Counted from the stretch's first letter, positions 20,061 through 31,529 are shown. The stretch is DNA of 64,000 nucleotides from Ovis canadensis (GCF_042477335.2 NC_091247.1:228060001-228124000), one strand, 5' to 3'. Notes: generated from the letters alone by a model not told the origin. Translations and numbers: made by a program.

Positions 20061-21689
20061 GGAGTAGAAGAAGGGGGCACCTTGCCGCTCCAGCTTTCAG
20101 GTGTTAAGCACCACCACCACCCCCACCCATGTCCGGGCCAGCCTGGGGCTGCAAGCGGATCAGGGCCTGTGGGGTAAGAGACCCCCGCAGCCAGGGGACA
20201 CAGCCCTGGACCCCCGCCGTGTTGACCCCGGCCACTGCCATGCCAGGGGGTCCTGGGCGCTTCTGATCCTCCCCTTCTGCTTGAGCTGCCTCCCTGTGGC
20301 CCTCCGGGGTGACCCTCCAGAGTGGACCCCCAGTTGCCACCAGCTCTCCCCAGCCCCCACCGTGCTCTGCCGGGAGGCTGCTGCGCCCAGGCAACATCAG
20401 TGCCAAGTGCAGTGGTTGGTTTGGGGGACACAACCTCGCAGCGTGGTCAGGGCCTGAGGGACGGGGTTGGCCTGGGTCCTGTGGGGCCTTGTCCCCGGGA
20501 AGCGGGGCTAGGGACACTGTGCCCCCACTGGCTTCTGCCCACAGGCCTAGGCCCCCTCGGGCCAATTTCTCTGCACCTTCCTCCTCCATTTGCCTGAGAC
20601 AAGGCCCCCTGTGAGTGGCTTGATCCCTGGCGGACACCTAGGCAGTGGGTGGTGGCAGAGCGTCCTAGACCCCCAGAGCAGTGCCCGGCCTCTGAGGCTC
20701 TGAGGTTGACTACCACCCGTTTCCCCCTGTCCCAGGCCAGATCCCCCAAACCCCAGCAGGGAAGGCCTGACTGGGCCTGCTCTTGCCCGTGGGCCAGTTC
20801 CCAACCTTCCAGAGGCCATGGCTAAGGTCACTTCCATCTCCAGGACACCTGGACCCCAGTGTCCCCTCCACAGAAGGCCATGAATGGAAAAGGCCTGGGC
20901 TGGTCCAGGGGCTGTACCGGTCACTGCCCTCAGCACCCTGGACATTCCAGCAGGGGCCTCGAGTGGACAGTCTACAGGGATCTGGTGGGGTGCAGTGCAG
21001 AGTCTGGGGGACGGTGGGAACAGAGAGCCCAGACCTGCCCTAAGAGGAGGCCTCGTGTCAACTCTGGCCACTTGCTGCCCAGCGGGTAAAAGCCTCTGGT
21101 TCCAGAGCTTCTGGCTGTTTGGGGGAAGGAAATCTAGATTTGTGCACAGGATGCCCAGAATCTGAAAACCCCAAATGCAGGCATCCCTGGGGTGAAGCCA
21201 GCCCGTGGCCCCCTGGGTTGCAGCCCCTGTGTCCCCGTGAGCTGTTTAGTGTTTAAGGGGGGGCAGGTTTCTTAGAGAACCCAGCCCCAGCCCAAGCTAT
21301 GACAAGGAAGCCCTGTAGATCTGGGGTGCAGGGAAGGGGGAGTTTGTGCCTCATTTATTTCTCATCTCAAAGGAGTCACCTCCATATACTGAGTCATTCA
21401 GTTGGCTGAAGCTGGTTTGTCTCTTTAAGACCCGATCTGCTTAACTGAACTGTTCTGAAATTAAAATCTTCCTAAACTGAAGTACCCAGTCCTCTGGGCA
21501 ACCTGCCTGTCCACTCGAGCTGGGCCCCTGGTGCTCTGCAAGTGAGGAAGGAGAGGCAGGGTGCAGAAAATGAACCTGAACTTGAACTTTCTTATGTCCC
21601 AGGCAATTAAGCCACTGCTGCTGCTGGTTAAGATAGCCTGGGTGTATTGTTGCAACGAGGGTCAGCTCTTTTGTGAGGCAGGCCTGCAC
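20061..21689. other. Unique GC-rich sequence downstream of the CpG island
   Basis: Looks like first-intron or intergenic DNA, with no repeats in most of it. Open frames on both strands are short or compositional. A secondary donor-like GTAAGAG lies near 20173. Confidence 0.4.
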
Positions 21690-21885
21690 TTAGACCCTTG
21701 TCTTGTGATGGCTGGATGACCCTGGGCCAGTAATCTAACCTCTCTGAGCCTCAACTTCCTCACTCATAAAGTGGGCTAAATAGCAGTTCTGATTCAGTGG
21801 AGTCCTGGGGGAGAGTTGTGACAGGCGTGTGACTGCTCAGCGTGGCTTGAGCATGCGGAGGCACCCGGTAAATCTAGCTGCTGTT
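21690..21885 (+). repeat. MIR SINE, sense
   Basis: 'tggatgaccctgggccagta', 'ctaacctctctgagcctcaa', 'cttcctcactcataaagtgg' and 'gcatgcggaggcacccggta' follow the MIR core to its end. Confidence 0.9.
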
Positions 21886-22667
21886 ATTTGAGGTGGACTG
21901 TGGCTTCCTGCTTCTCTAAGACTGCACCTACTTCTGGGGCAGCTTCTCAAATCTTGTATCAACTCTCAACTGCTTGCTTCTCCCCACTTTTTGTGTTTCT
22001 TTTCTTACCCCTAAAGAAACCATCACCGAGCCACTCCCTTGTGTTTATAGCCCTGTGCTGGATACAGCGGGTCAAGCAGCGAGTCTGACATAGGCCCTGC
22101 CTTGAGAAGCTGCAGGGTGCCCTGTGCAACTGTAACACCAGGTTGAGCCTCTCTCAGCTGACTTGCTGTCCAGAGAAGGTTGTTTTCTGCAATGCTCCTG
22201 TTGCTGGCTGTGCAGTCTTTGTTGAATGCCCCCAGGGGTGAGCAGCTCACTACCTCTTTAGCAGTGTTTCTGTAGAAGCTGTCAGAGGAAGCCTCCTAGA
22301 AGGCTCTTAGGAGCCTTCACTGGTAGGACCAGAGGGAGACAGGACTGCAGCAGTGGTTCTGGGTCCAAGGCATTTGGTTTTCCTAGGGAAAACACACACC
22401 TGGAAAGAAGGCCCTGAAAACTTGGCGAGATGCTGATTCTCAGTCTCCAGGGAAAGCACCGCACGTGATCGGTGCACGTTTTTGCAGAACAGAGCCCTGT
22501 TTCCTATTTTTGCCAATAGTATGTGCTGCAAGGAGAGGCAGAAGAAAAGGGCCATGGAGTGGGGACTAAGACAAACCGAGGGCAGAAAGCTGGCCGCTGC
22601 CCGCGAGCAGGCAGCTGGAAAGTGTGGGGAGGCTCGAGGCCCCGGGTCCCTCGCTGGGGCTGGCTGC

Positions 22668-22877
22668 AGCGGTGTCAGTCGCTTGTCGTGCCCGACTCTT
22701 TGCCACCCCGTGGACTGTGGCCCAAAGGCTCCTCTGTCTGTGGGATTCTCCAGGCAAGAATACTGGAGTGGGTTGCCCTTCTCTTCTCCAGGGGACCTTC
22801 CCGACCCTGGCATTGAACCTGGGCCTTCTGCATTGCAGGCAGATTCTTTACTTCCTGAGCCACTAGGGAAGCCCAAC
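22668..22877 (-). mobile_element. Bov-tA SINE, antisense
   Basis: The complete antisense copy runs from 'gtcagtcgcttgtcgtgccc' to 'gagccactagggaagccc'. It lies directly left of the ancient repeat at 22890. Confidence 0.93.
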
Positions 22878-22889
22878 ATCGGTGCAGAA

Positions 22890-22995
22890 CCCAGTGCAAA
22901 ATTTAAACTTGAAAGTATTAAGAATTTCAGGACGGTGACAGCAGAGCATTAAAGCAAGTATGGGAGCTTCGGAATGCAGGGCCTTGCTGAGTGTG
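22890..22995 (+). repeat. Ancient repeat, second copy of the 17.3 kb unit
   Basis: 'gcaaaatttaaacttgaaag', 'tattaagaatttcaggacgg' and 'tgacagcagagcattaaagc' parallel the split copy at 17296-17610 word for word. It is a mammal-wide repeat whose name I cannot give with confidence. An 18-C run follows at 23037-23054. Confidence 0.55.
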
Positions 22996-23467
22996 GGGCC
23001 CTGTGTGGCAGAGGCCACAGACCGCCCTCCCCTCCGCCCCCCCCCCCCCCCCCCGCCCCAAGCTGGCCCGGCTCCCTGCACGTGTTCTTGCCGCGTGCGG
23101 AGGGCCGGGGAGGGCCTGCCGGCAGCTCTATTGAAGGAGCATGACTCTTCTCCTGCGATGATTTTTTTTTTCCATCCCTGATGTTACATGCTAATTTTAG
23201 AACTTTTTGAATCCTCATAAAAGAAGAAAAGAAGTCTTCAATCACCTGTGAAACCACCCTCAGAAATAGCCAGTGGGAACAGTTCATCTAGCTTCTGTGA
23301 AACATGATTTTAAGCAGACCGAGCATCTTAGCACCTGATTATATGGATCATTTTGTCTTCTGCTTGTTTCACCAAGTATTTGATCCCAACTCCTTCTGCA
23401 AGTCAGAAGATGCTTTTCTGCAAGTTGGTTTTCAACGACTGTTTAATATTCCGTTGCTGAAGCCCCT

Positions 23468-23690
23468 TACGGGCTCAGTCGCTCAGCCGTGTCCGACCGT
23501 CTGTGACCCCATGGACTGTAGCCCGCCAGGCTCCCCTGTCCATGGGATTTCCCAGGCACGAATACCTGAGTGGGTTGCCATTTCCTTCTCCAGGGGGTCT
23601 TCCCGACCCAGGGATCAAACCCACGTCTCCTGTGTCTTCTGCGTTGGCAGAGGGACTCTTTACCACTGAGCACCCGGGGAAGCCCCGAAG
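23468..23690 (-). mobile_element. Bov-tA SINE, antisense, left arm of an inverted pair
   Basis: From 'ctcagtcgctcagccgtgtc' to the reversed head 'gagcacccggggaagcccc'. The flanks 'gaagccccttac' and 'gaagctctttaac' look like a diverged target duplication. Confidence 0.92.
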
Positions 23691-23713
23691 CTCTTTAACT
23701 AACCCCTTATTAC

Positions 23714-23932
23714 TGGACACTTTGGTGGCTCAGAGGTAAAAGCGTCTGCCTGCAATGTGGGAGACCTGGGTTCGATCCCTGGGTCGGGAAGATCCCCTGG
23801 AGAAGGAAATGGCAACCCACTCCAGTATTCTTGCCTGGAGAATGCCATGGACGGAAGAGCCTGGTGGGCTGCAGTCCACGGGGTCGGAAAGAGTCGGACA
23901 CGGCAGAGCAACTTCACTTTCACTTTCACTTT
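23714..23932 (+). mobile_element. Bov-tA SINE, sense, right arm of an inverted pair
   Basis: From 'tttggtggctcagaggtaaa' through 'ggttcgatccctgggtcggg' to the tail 'cactttcactttcacttt'. Only about 25 bases separate it from the opposite-strand copy. Confidence 0.94.
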
Positions 23933-24711
23933 GGTCATTCCCAATTATTTCCGGTTTCTTGTATTGTTTGGGGAATGTCTGTGTGCCCACTGGGGCTTAT
24001 TCCCTAAGAGATAGAAGGCTGTTAGGAGAGACTTTCAGGTTCCAGAAGCCTTTGGAGGCTGTCTGAAATCCCACTTGGCCAGGGGCCCAGCCCCCAGCGC
24101 CTGCACAGCAGCAGTAAAGGGGAGGGCCTGCTGGACCCTCCTTTGGCTTTTAGACTTAGCCCTTGCCGGAGCTGGCTCGGCCGGGCAGTGGTGACCACAC
24201 ACGGCACGGCTGCCCCGCGAGGGGCTGTGACCAGCCCCCTTCACAGAAAAGGCCAGAGGCACTGGCCCGGGGCTTCCTGCCTGTCCTGTGCTGAGAAGGC
24301 CACGTCCGTGATGATGAAGCAGGAAGCGGTCCCTCTCCCCAGCAGACTCCTGGGACGATCTGGGGGTCCAGGCTGCCTAGAACCCCAAGGCTGTCAGGCT
24401 GGGGGCAGAATGAGACAAGGTTTAGCGAGGTGCCCACTCGTGGGCGACGTGCAGTAAGAGGTGACCAGGAGGAGGAGGAGGTGGGGAGTAGAAGGAGGGG
24501 GAGCCAGGAGGTGAGGTTACAGCCCCTCGGGCGAGGAGGGCTCTCAGAGCAACCCGCCACCCACCCTAAGGCTCCTGAGCGCAGGAGTGAGGTCTGCTGA
24601 CCCCAGCCCAGCGCTGCCTGGTGCCGCAGAGCTCCGTGTGTGCAGTGAATGGGCCGCACCCCCAGGGTCTCCTTTGGAGGCACCTGGGCTTGCTGGGGGC
24701 AGGGTGGGGCG

Positions 24712-24940
24712 TAACTTTCCTGGTGCTGCCGTGACAAAGTACACTGATCTGATGTCTCAAGCGGTCGGAGGTTATGGAGGCTGAAGTCCGCAGTGTCTCC
24801 TGGGCCTCAGATCAGGTGGGGGCAGGATTGCCTTCTTCTGGAGGCTCCAGAGGAAAATCCGTTTCCTGGCCTCTTCCAGCTTCTGGAGGTGCCCGCATTC
24901 CTTGGCTCATGGCCCCTTCCTTCATCTTCAGAGAGAGCGG
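24712..24940 (+). repeat. Old mammal-wide repeat (MaLR/MER-like, family uncertain)
   Basis: 'cctggtgctgccgtgacaaa', 'ccttcttctggaggctccag', 'gtttcctggcctcttccagc' and 'cattccttggctcatggccc' form a familiar ancient-repeat word series. The exact family is not certain. Confidence 0.6.
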
Positions 24941-25224
24941 CGTGTTGCTTTCTCTGATGGTAGCTGGGAAGGAGTTCTGTCGTCAGCTTGTCCCCACCTG
25001 GATAATCCAGCTGCTCTCCCAGCTCCAGGCCTTTAACTTCATCACTTCCAGAGTGGATTCAGACTGTTTTGGATTTATTCCTGGGTTGCGGAGCTTCCTA
25101 CCTGAGGCTGCTCCGGCTCCAGGCTCTTGTCCACCTCAAAGGCAGAGGATCTGGGGACTCTGGCAGCTTCTGTGCCAATTTGGGAGCTCCCCTTTCTCTT
25201 CCTCAGCCCTGTGGGGCAGGCACA

Positions 25225-25335
25225 GTGGGCACTGCTATCATCCCCATTTTACAGATGTGCAAACAGAGGCCCAGACAGGCCAGATAACTTGCCCAAGGCC
25301 ATACAGCTGGCAAGGGGCAGGGCTGAACCTTGATG
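25225..25335 (-). repeat. MIR SINE, antisense
   Basis: 'atccccattttacagatgtg', 'aacttgcccaaggccataca' and 'gggcagggctgaacc' are reversed MIR. Confidence 0.92.
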
Positions 25336-25929
25336 ATGGCTGGACCTTAAACTAGGGATCCAGGGGGCCTACCACTTGCTTCCAGGAATGTGGTCTTTCT
25401 CAGCTCTCAGACATAGTTCATGATTCTTTCCAGATGGGTGGCGAGGCTTCCTGCCCTGTTTTCAGTATAGGCCACTGCTGTAGGGGACAGAAGGGCCTTG
25501 GGGCAGCCCTGGGCAGGGGGCTTATCTGAGTGTGGAGGGATCTGGGGGGGTTCACGGTGGGCAGGGCCTCACTGCAGGCTGCATGTCGGTAGGGAGGGTC
25601 AGGGTGCCGAGGGCAAAGGACAAGTGGTCCCAGAGCTCTTCACAGGCCAGTGCCCTGCCGGGGGCTTTGGGGCGTCCTTCCCCGCCACCGGCACAGAGCC
25701 GAGCCACTCGGGACAAGAAAATGAGGAAGAGGATGTTCCGCGGGCCTCCTTTGAAGCTGGGGTGGCTCAAGGGCGGCCGAGGGTGTGCCTCACCCAGGCC
25801 TGGACCCTCCCCACCACCGCCTGCTGCCGCCGCCTCCGCACCGGGCCTGGCCTGGCATGGGAGGAGTTAAGCCGCCGCGGGCACCTTGGCACGTCGTGCC
25901 GCCCAGAACGTCCGGCTCCCCACCCCCAC

Positions 25930-26165
25930 TGCTTTTCTTCCCTTTTTGCCTTTTTTCCTTCTTAATTAATCATACGCTACTGCCCAATTTAAATATGGAA
26001 ATGCCCAGGCCAGGCAAGGCAATTATTCCTCCGGCCAGGCGGGCTGTCCGGGCGGGCCCTGGGCTGCGGGGAGCATGGTGGCATCGCCCCCTTTCTGATG
26101 CGTGTGAAATTACGTGCACAAAAGGCGTCTCCTCATCTGAGTGTGTGAACTAAATAAATAAATAA
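25930..26165. promoter_or_regulatory. Repeat-free AT-rich island in GC-rich DNA, enhancer-like
   Basis: Between GC-rich flanks lies 'ttcttaattaatcatacgc', 'cccaatttaaatatgg' (a relaxed CArG/MEF2-type word) and 'gcaattattcc'. The block ends in 'taaataaataaataa' (26151-26164). Clustered homeodomain-type TAATTA words suggest a conserved cis-element. This is inference only. Confidence 0.35.
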
Positions 26166-26229
26166 GGGCTTTTGTTTGTTTGCCGGCTCCTGCACATGAC
26201 TGTTTTGACTAAACCGCTCGTGTTGTCTG

Positions 26230-26800
26230 TGCCTTTATGGGACTCGGGAGACGGGGGCCGGGGGTGGGGGGGGCGGCCGGCGGGCATCTGGGCCTCTCTG
26301 TCCCCCGGCACCAGCGCACCCCCGCCCCTCCCCGCACACACACCCTCACAGGAAAGTTCCCCAGCCCGGGCCGGGCTCCCAGGCAGCTTGGCGCCATGCC
26401 AGGCTCGCCGCCGAGCGCGGGCAGCCGGGTGGGGTGAGCAGCGGCGACACTGAGGACGTGGCCGGGCACCCTGGGCGCCAGCAGGACCCAAGGCCCGGAG
26501 GCCGGGGCCCAGAAGGTGAGGGACCCCCGGGTGGGCACAGGGTGGCCCAGCAGCAGGCCACGGGTGGCACGGCCAGCCTGGAACAGGCCCGGGGTGGGCG
26601 GAGGGGAGGCGGGCAGAGGACGAGGCCACAAAGCCGGGCAGTGCCAGGCATCGCTGCCTCCCGCCCGCCTGCCCTGCCGGCCCGGCTCCGCGGGGAGGCT
26701 GCGCGTGCACGGGGCCGGCCAGCCGCTGCAGACCGCGCTGTGGCCGCTCTGGCCAGAGGAAGGCCCAGTGAGGCGGGGCCCAGGACTGTCAAGGAGAAAA
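26230..26800. other. GC-rich block, weak CpG island
   Basis: Very GC-rich, with CpGs but also long CpG-poor runs. Frames up to 310 codons are open on the minus strand across it and lack any recognisable domain. A promoter role is possible but not supported by splice or initiator signals. Confidence 0.35.
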
Positions 26801-26831
26801 ACATCCCAAGGCCTGCAAATTGCTGCTCTCA

Positions 26832-26882
26832 GCTTTTTTTTTTTTTCTCCTCCTGCTTGAGAGAGAGAGAGAAAAAAAAAGC
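26832..26882. repeat. Poly-pyrimidine/poly-purine hairpin
   Basis: GC, thirteen T, then CTC on the left. GAGAG, nine A, then GC on the right, with about 17 bases between. The arms are complementary and either strand could fold into a long A-T stem. Confidence 0.8.
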
Positions 26883-28117
26883 AGCGCTTCCTCTGGAGGC
26901 GGATGCAAAAAGGATGCAGAATTTTAACCATCTCCTGCACCGTCTTCCCCCACAGGGTGGCCCAGGCCCTGCACGGTGGCGCCAGAGGAGGGGTGGGTGG
27001 CCAGAGCTTTGGATGCCTCCTTCCGAGAGGGGCTGAGAAGCCCAGCCTCTTCACCCCAGTTCCAGAAGCTGGGCCCCACACGGGGGTGTGAGGCCTGGAG
27101 GGCACGGGTGCCCAGAGCTGGCTGGTGGTGGCCCACTGCACACCCTAACACTTGCCCCTTGGGTCGCCATCACATATTTAGTGGGCTCATCTCATGGTGG
27201 TGAATGTGGCACCCAGAGCACCCGGTCGGGGACCCCAGCACTGAGCTGGGTGGGAATGGGGGGGCTTGGTTCTCGCCGACTTGGGGCCTTCAGTCATGCT
27301 GCGATCCTGGGCCTTGCTCATGATCAATACTTGTATTTTTAAAATAATGTAGAAAGGTTTTGGTGTCTAGTGGGACTTCACAAGCCATTCATCCACGGCA
27401 GGACTTGAGGAAGGAATTCTAGAGGGTGATCTGGTCACTGGAGGGGGGCAGGGGAGCCCCAAATGCAGAAAGAGAGGCCGGCGCGCCTCTGTGGGTGAGG
27501 ACGCTGCTCAGTGAGTGGTCAGGGGTGCTCAGAGCGATGGTCCAGGCGAGCACAGTACCCAGGGTTCAGAAATAGGTTTTAATTTTAATCAGAAGAAAAA
27601 AAAATGACTGTAGCAATAATGAACACATAATGATGAATTCAGTGTGGGTTATATTGTTCTTGACACCAATGCAGTCATAAAATATAATTTTTAATATTTA
27701 CGGAGGAAGGAGCCATGAAAGCGAAAGTGCTTGAGTCCAGGAAAGTCATGATGGGGCCTTGGGCGAGTCCCAGAGCAAAGGGTCAGATGGCCTTTCGGTG
27801 CCCTGTGAACCGACTCTCTCTGAACACCAGCCGGCACAGTTGACATGGCCTGCAGTGGAGAGTCAGAGCCCTCGAGCACGCGTGTGCGTGTTCCTATGCA
27901 CACTTACATGCTTTACAAAGGAGTCCCAGACAGCTGAGTGTGCAAGACCCATCCCCGAGTCAATGCACACAGGCAGTGCCCACAGGTGAGGCCATGAGGG
28001 CCTGGGTTCCTGGCCGCTGGGCGAAGGGTTTTGTCCCTGGGTGGGGAGGGACAGTGGTGTCCAGAGGAAGCGGGCTGTGGGCAAGGCCCATTCCCAGACC
28101 CCAGTACCCACAGCCCA
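26883..28117. other. Unique sequence, no gene recognised
   Basis: Repeat-poor. An AT-rich patch at 27560-27720 resembles non-coding conserved sequence. No coding evidence. Confidence 0.4.
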
Positions 28118-28440
28118 GCGTAGCTCTGTCCGGTAGAAACATCGCGTGAGCTGCCAAGGCGGCCGCATCTGTAATTTAACATGTTCCACATTTTTACAAA
28201 AGTGAAAATAGACAGGTGGAATTCACTTTAACAATATGACTTCTTTAACATACATCCGAAATAATGTATTTCAATGTGTAATTAATACAAAGCTATTAAT
28301 GAGATATTTTCCCTTCCCTGCCCCCCCCACCCCTGGTTTTGTATTAAGTCTTTAAAATCCAGAGTGTATTTTGCACATACATCTTCGTTCTGAGGGATTC
28401 TCCGCAGTTCAAAGGTTCAGTGGCCGCGTGTCGGGAAGGG
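28118..28440 (-). repeat. Ancient DNA-transposon-like element
   Basis: 'ctctgtccggtagaaacatc', 'gtggaattcactttaacaat', 'gtatttcaatgtgtaattaa', 'tattaatgagatattttccc' and 'aaaatccagagtgtattttg' follow a well-known mammalian MER-type non-autonomous element that begins with 'gctgtccaatagaa'. A C-run (28321-28328) interrupts it. Strand and family are uncertain. Confidence 0.6.
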
Positions 28441-29079
28441 CCATGGCACTGGGCAGGGCAAGTTTAGCGGTACCTAGGGCTCCCCTCCCCCAGAGTTGAG
28501 GAGACTGGTTTTTCTGCTTCTTTTTTTTTTTTTTTGCTGATATCCCTTCTTGACCAGGGGAAAGGACGCTGCCACTGGCTAGTCATGCCCCCAGCAGCCC
28601 CGAGAGCTGAAAGAATGGGTGTCGAGGCTGCAAGTTTCCAGGACAAGGAAGGTTCCTCGGCCGCGCTCCCAGACGCCAGGGGGATGGTACAAAGGGCTGG
28701 CTTCAGGGCACAATAGTGGGGCGGTTAGTCACAGTGCCGGGCAGCGGGCGGGCAGACAGAGCTCCCTGTGTCTGCGCCTGTTCGGGCTGGGCCCTGCAGC
28801 CCGGTTTGCCCTGCCCATGGCCTTTTGTTTGCACCCTTCCCCACTCGTTGCTTAACCCCCTGCTGCCCGCTGCCTACCTGGCCACCTGGCCGGGACAGCG
28901 TTCCCAGGCTCTGGTTTCCATCAGCCACCCTGGCCAGAGGCAAGCTCTCCTCTCGAAGTCGGGCTGAGGCCTGCGTGATTTCATTGGCATCTCCGGGGAC
29001 AGAGGCGTCAGGACAGCTCTGTTGCTGTCAGCGTGGCCAGGGGCATTTGTGTGGCTCTGGGACTGGATCCGTGTGACTT

Positions 29080-29780
29080 AAAGATCCCATCAGCATTTGA
29101 GAGTACTCGCCACACAGGGAATGTGCCTTTCTGGAAACAATGAAAAGCCAAAACTGAAAAATTGAGGAGTGGCCCTGGTGCCTGCACTGCGTGTTTTAGA
29201 GTGAACAGACTGATATAAATATTTTAATCCTGTGCACAGATAGATGGATAAGATAAAATAAATTAGTCATGTCCCAGCCTTGTCTGGGGATTGAAAACAG
29301 GACTTCTGTCAGCATTTGCTATTTAGCAGTTACAATTAAAATCTCCCCTTGTAGGTTGCAATCCTGGCATCTCAGAAATGGAATTAGCTGTTTGTTGTGA
29401 TTTGACAGTTAAATTATTAACACGTGGAGAAGGTAACTGCCCCCCCACACACAAAAGGTATAAAACACAGTTAACAGTCTCCCCCCTCTCTCTCTAATTT
29501 AAAAATGATCCGTGCAGAGATTCTGCATGTTGGCTGTCTTTGTGAAATTAAAGTGGCATGTGTTTTTATTTTAGAAGGCAGAGATGGTTTGCTGTGCCCT
29601 GGGTAACAAGGGGAAGTAAAAGAAAAGGTGCTGTGAAAATGTGCCCATCTCCTGACAGCTTAAAAAGCCAAGAGCCAGACGTGTTTTCTTGGAGGAAATA
29701 GATGTCTCCAATGTATCCACCTTACCTGTGGGTGACATTTTGTAATTATTTATCTAAAAATTGAGGATGGCTTAGACCTG
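29080..29780. promoter_or_regulatory. Candidate conserved non-coding element cluster
   Basis: About 700 bases free of recognisable repeats, AT-rich, within GC-rich surroundings. It includes 'gatataaatattttaatcc', 'gataagataaaataaattag' (GATA words), 'gctatttagcagttacaatt', 'gaaattagctg'-like text and 'gacagttaaattattaacac'. The texture is that of developmental enhancers. No coding frame. Confidence 0.45.
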
Positions 29781-30859
29781 TTTGGCCCCTCCGATGTTGG
29801 TGACTCGTAAAAATCACTGAACGCTGCCTCTGGGCCCAGCCTGCTCTCGGGACAGAGCATATGGTCTGTGTACATCCCACTTTTGGATCATGCGTGATGG
29901 GAGACTTATGGTCAGCTCATACCCTTTCGTTCTGATGTATTTTAAACCAGTTAAGATGATTTTCACACAGAGTGGTATAGCTTACTTGCTTTCTGAGGGC
30001 CACTGGATTTTCAAGCTGGAGTACAATTTTTTTTTTTTTTTTCAAAATCCAAATTTAGAAATTGCCTTTTAGAGTAGAAAACAGCATTCTGGTTTGCCTT
30101 TTAACTCCCCTGGAAAGAAAGACACCAAAGATCAAATGTATTTGATTTGTGGATTTGCTCCCATCCATTGTCATCTAGGGGCTGGAAATGGCCCACTTCA
30201 ACAAAGTATGATAGGAAAAGGCGTGTGCCCACTCAGGCAGAGAGGGTTCTTCAGGGTGGACTCAAGCTCCGGAGGGGCCACAGGGCTGTTTTTCCTTCCC
30301 AAGAGGAGTGCGGTGTTCAGCTATAGTGTCATCGTATGAGAACAGGACAGCCCCTGCCTTTCTGAGACGCTGTCACACCTCTGCCAGGCCGCTTCTCTGC
30401 AACACACCTCTTGAGATAACTGGATCCTGGGCAAATACCATTGTTTTCGAGCAAACCCAACACAATCTTCCTTCATTGCAGTTCCGCCCCGGCCATAGGC
30501 ACCACCTCCAGTCATGAGGAAAAATAATGGAAAAAACGGGAAACACACTGGATCCATGGGAAAAATATCTCCCCTGCAGGAAGGTGCTAAGATGGAGTCC
30601 CGGAAGCTCCCAGAGGGACAGTGGGGTGGGGGTGGTGGCGGGGGGTGAGGGGGGCAACTCTGAGCCTCCATTCAGATCTTGCGGCTCTTAACTCGGCTCC
30701 TCCACCCCTGAGTCTCCCAAATTGAAGAGGAGGAAGGTGTCCTTCCTTGCTCACTGTCAAGGATTGTTGTGAGAATTAATCACCCGGTGGCCAGTATTTG
30801 CATAGCAAGGCTGCCGGGTTTCATTTTCTGTTTGAAAGGGTTTCTCTAAAAGGGTAAAG

Positions 30860-31065
30860 TGCCAGAGACACGCGACTGAGCGTTATCATCTTGAAAACTT
30901 GCCTGGCAACAATATATGGTTCTTATTGTTTATGTTTAACCCCTGAGTAGTAATAATCATTTACCTCAGCCTTAAGATGAATTCTGTCTATTGGACTTAT
31001 AATAGTTGTATTAGCAATAGGATCCCTTTCTATTATGAAAGCAAATAATTGGAAGATGCAGGGAA
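30860..31065. promoter_or_regulatory. Candidate conserved element with SOX/FOX-like words
   Basis: 'ggcaacaatatatgg' (SOX-like AACAAT), 'attgtttatgttta' (FOX-like), 'agtaataatcatttacc' and 'gcaaataattgg' are packed within 200 repeat-free bases. Function is inferred from composition. Confidence 0.35.
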
Positions 31066-31477
31066 AGGCATGACAGGGAGAAATCGTTTAGCACCCACAA
31101 AAGCTCTGGTCACGTCTACAGATTTCCTTCGAGCCTGTCTTCTCTGCCTAGTCGTAGCATCTACTTTCTGATGACTCCACGGCACTTTTGGGCTGGGGCC
31201 ACCTGGCCTCTTTGTGTTTCTGTTTTCTGGTGGCAGCGCCCAGCTCCAGGCCACCTCCTTCACGCAGGTCCTGGTGTTTGGAGAGAAGACCTCGGCTCTG
31301 TGGTCCCGGGGCTCCTTCCCCAGTCCTCCTGGGAGCTGTGTCAGCAGAAGACCAGGTTGCCAGCGAGGCCCCAAGGCAGAGCCCAGCCTCTCCCAGGACC
31401 TCGGGGACAAGGGGCAAGTGGCTGAAAACAGCCTCTCACGGTGCCCACGGTGGTGATGGCCAGCAGCTTGGCCGGGC

Positions 31478-31529
31478 CTCCTCCGAGTTGATCAGGGCCG
31501 GGTCTCCTCCAAGCTGATCAGGGCCGGGT
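31478..31529. repeat. 26 bp tandem duplication
   Basis: The unit starting 'ctcctcc' and ending 'gatcagggccgggt' occurs twice, differing at two positions. Confidence 0.9.

Noticed and set aside
19277-20431. 384-codon minus-strand ORF
   Set aside because: It covers a CpG island and ordinary flanking sequence, overlaps open plus-strand frames and has no domain.
26209-27141. 310-codon minus-strand ORF
   Set aside because: It is compositional in GC-rich DNA, crosses a poly-A/poly-T hairpin and has no recognisable motif.
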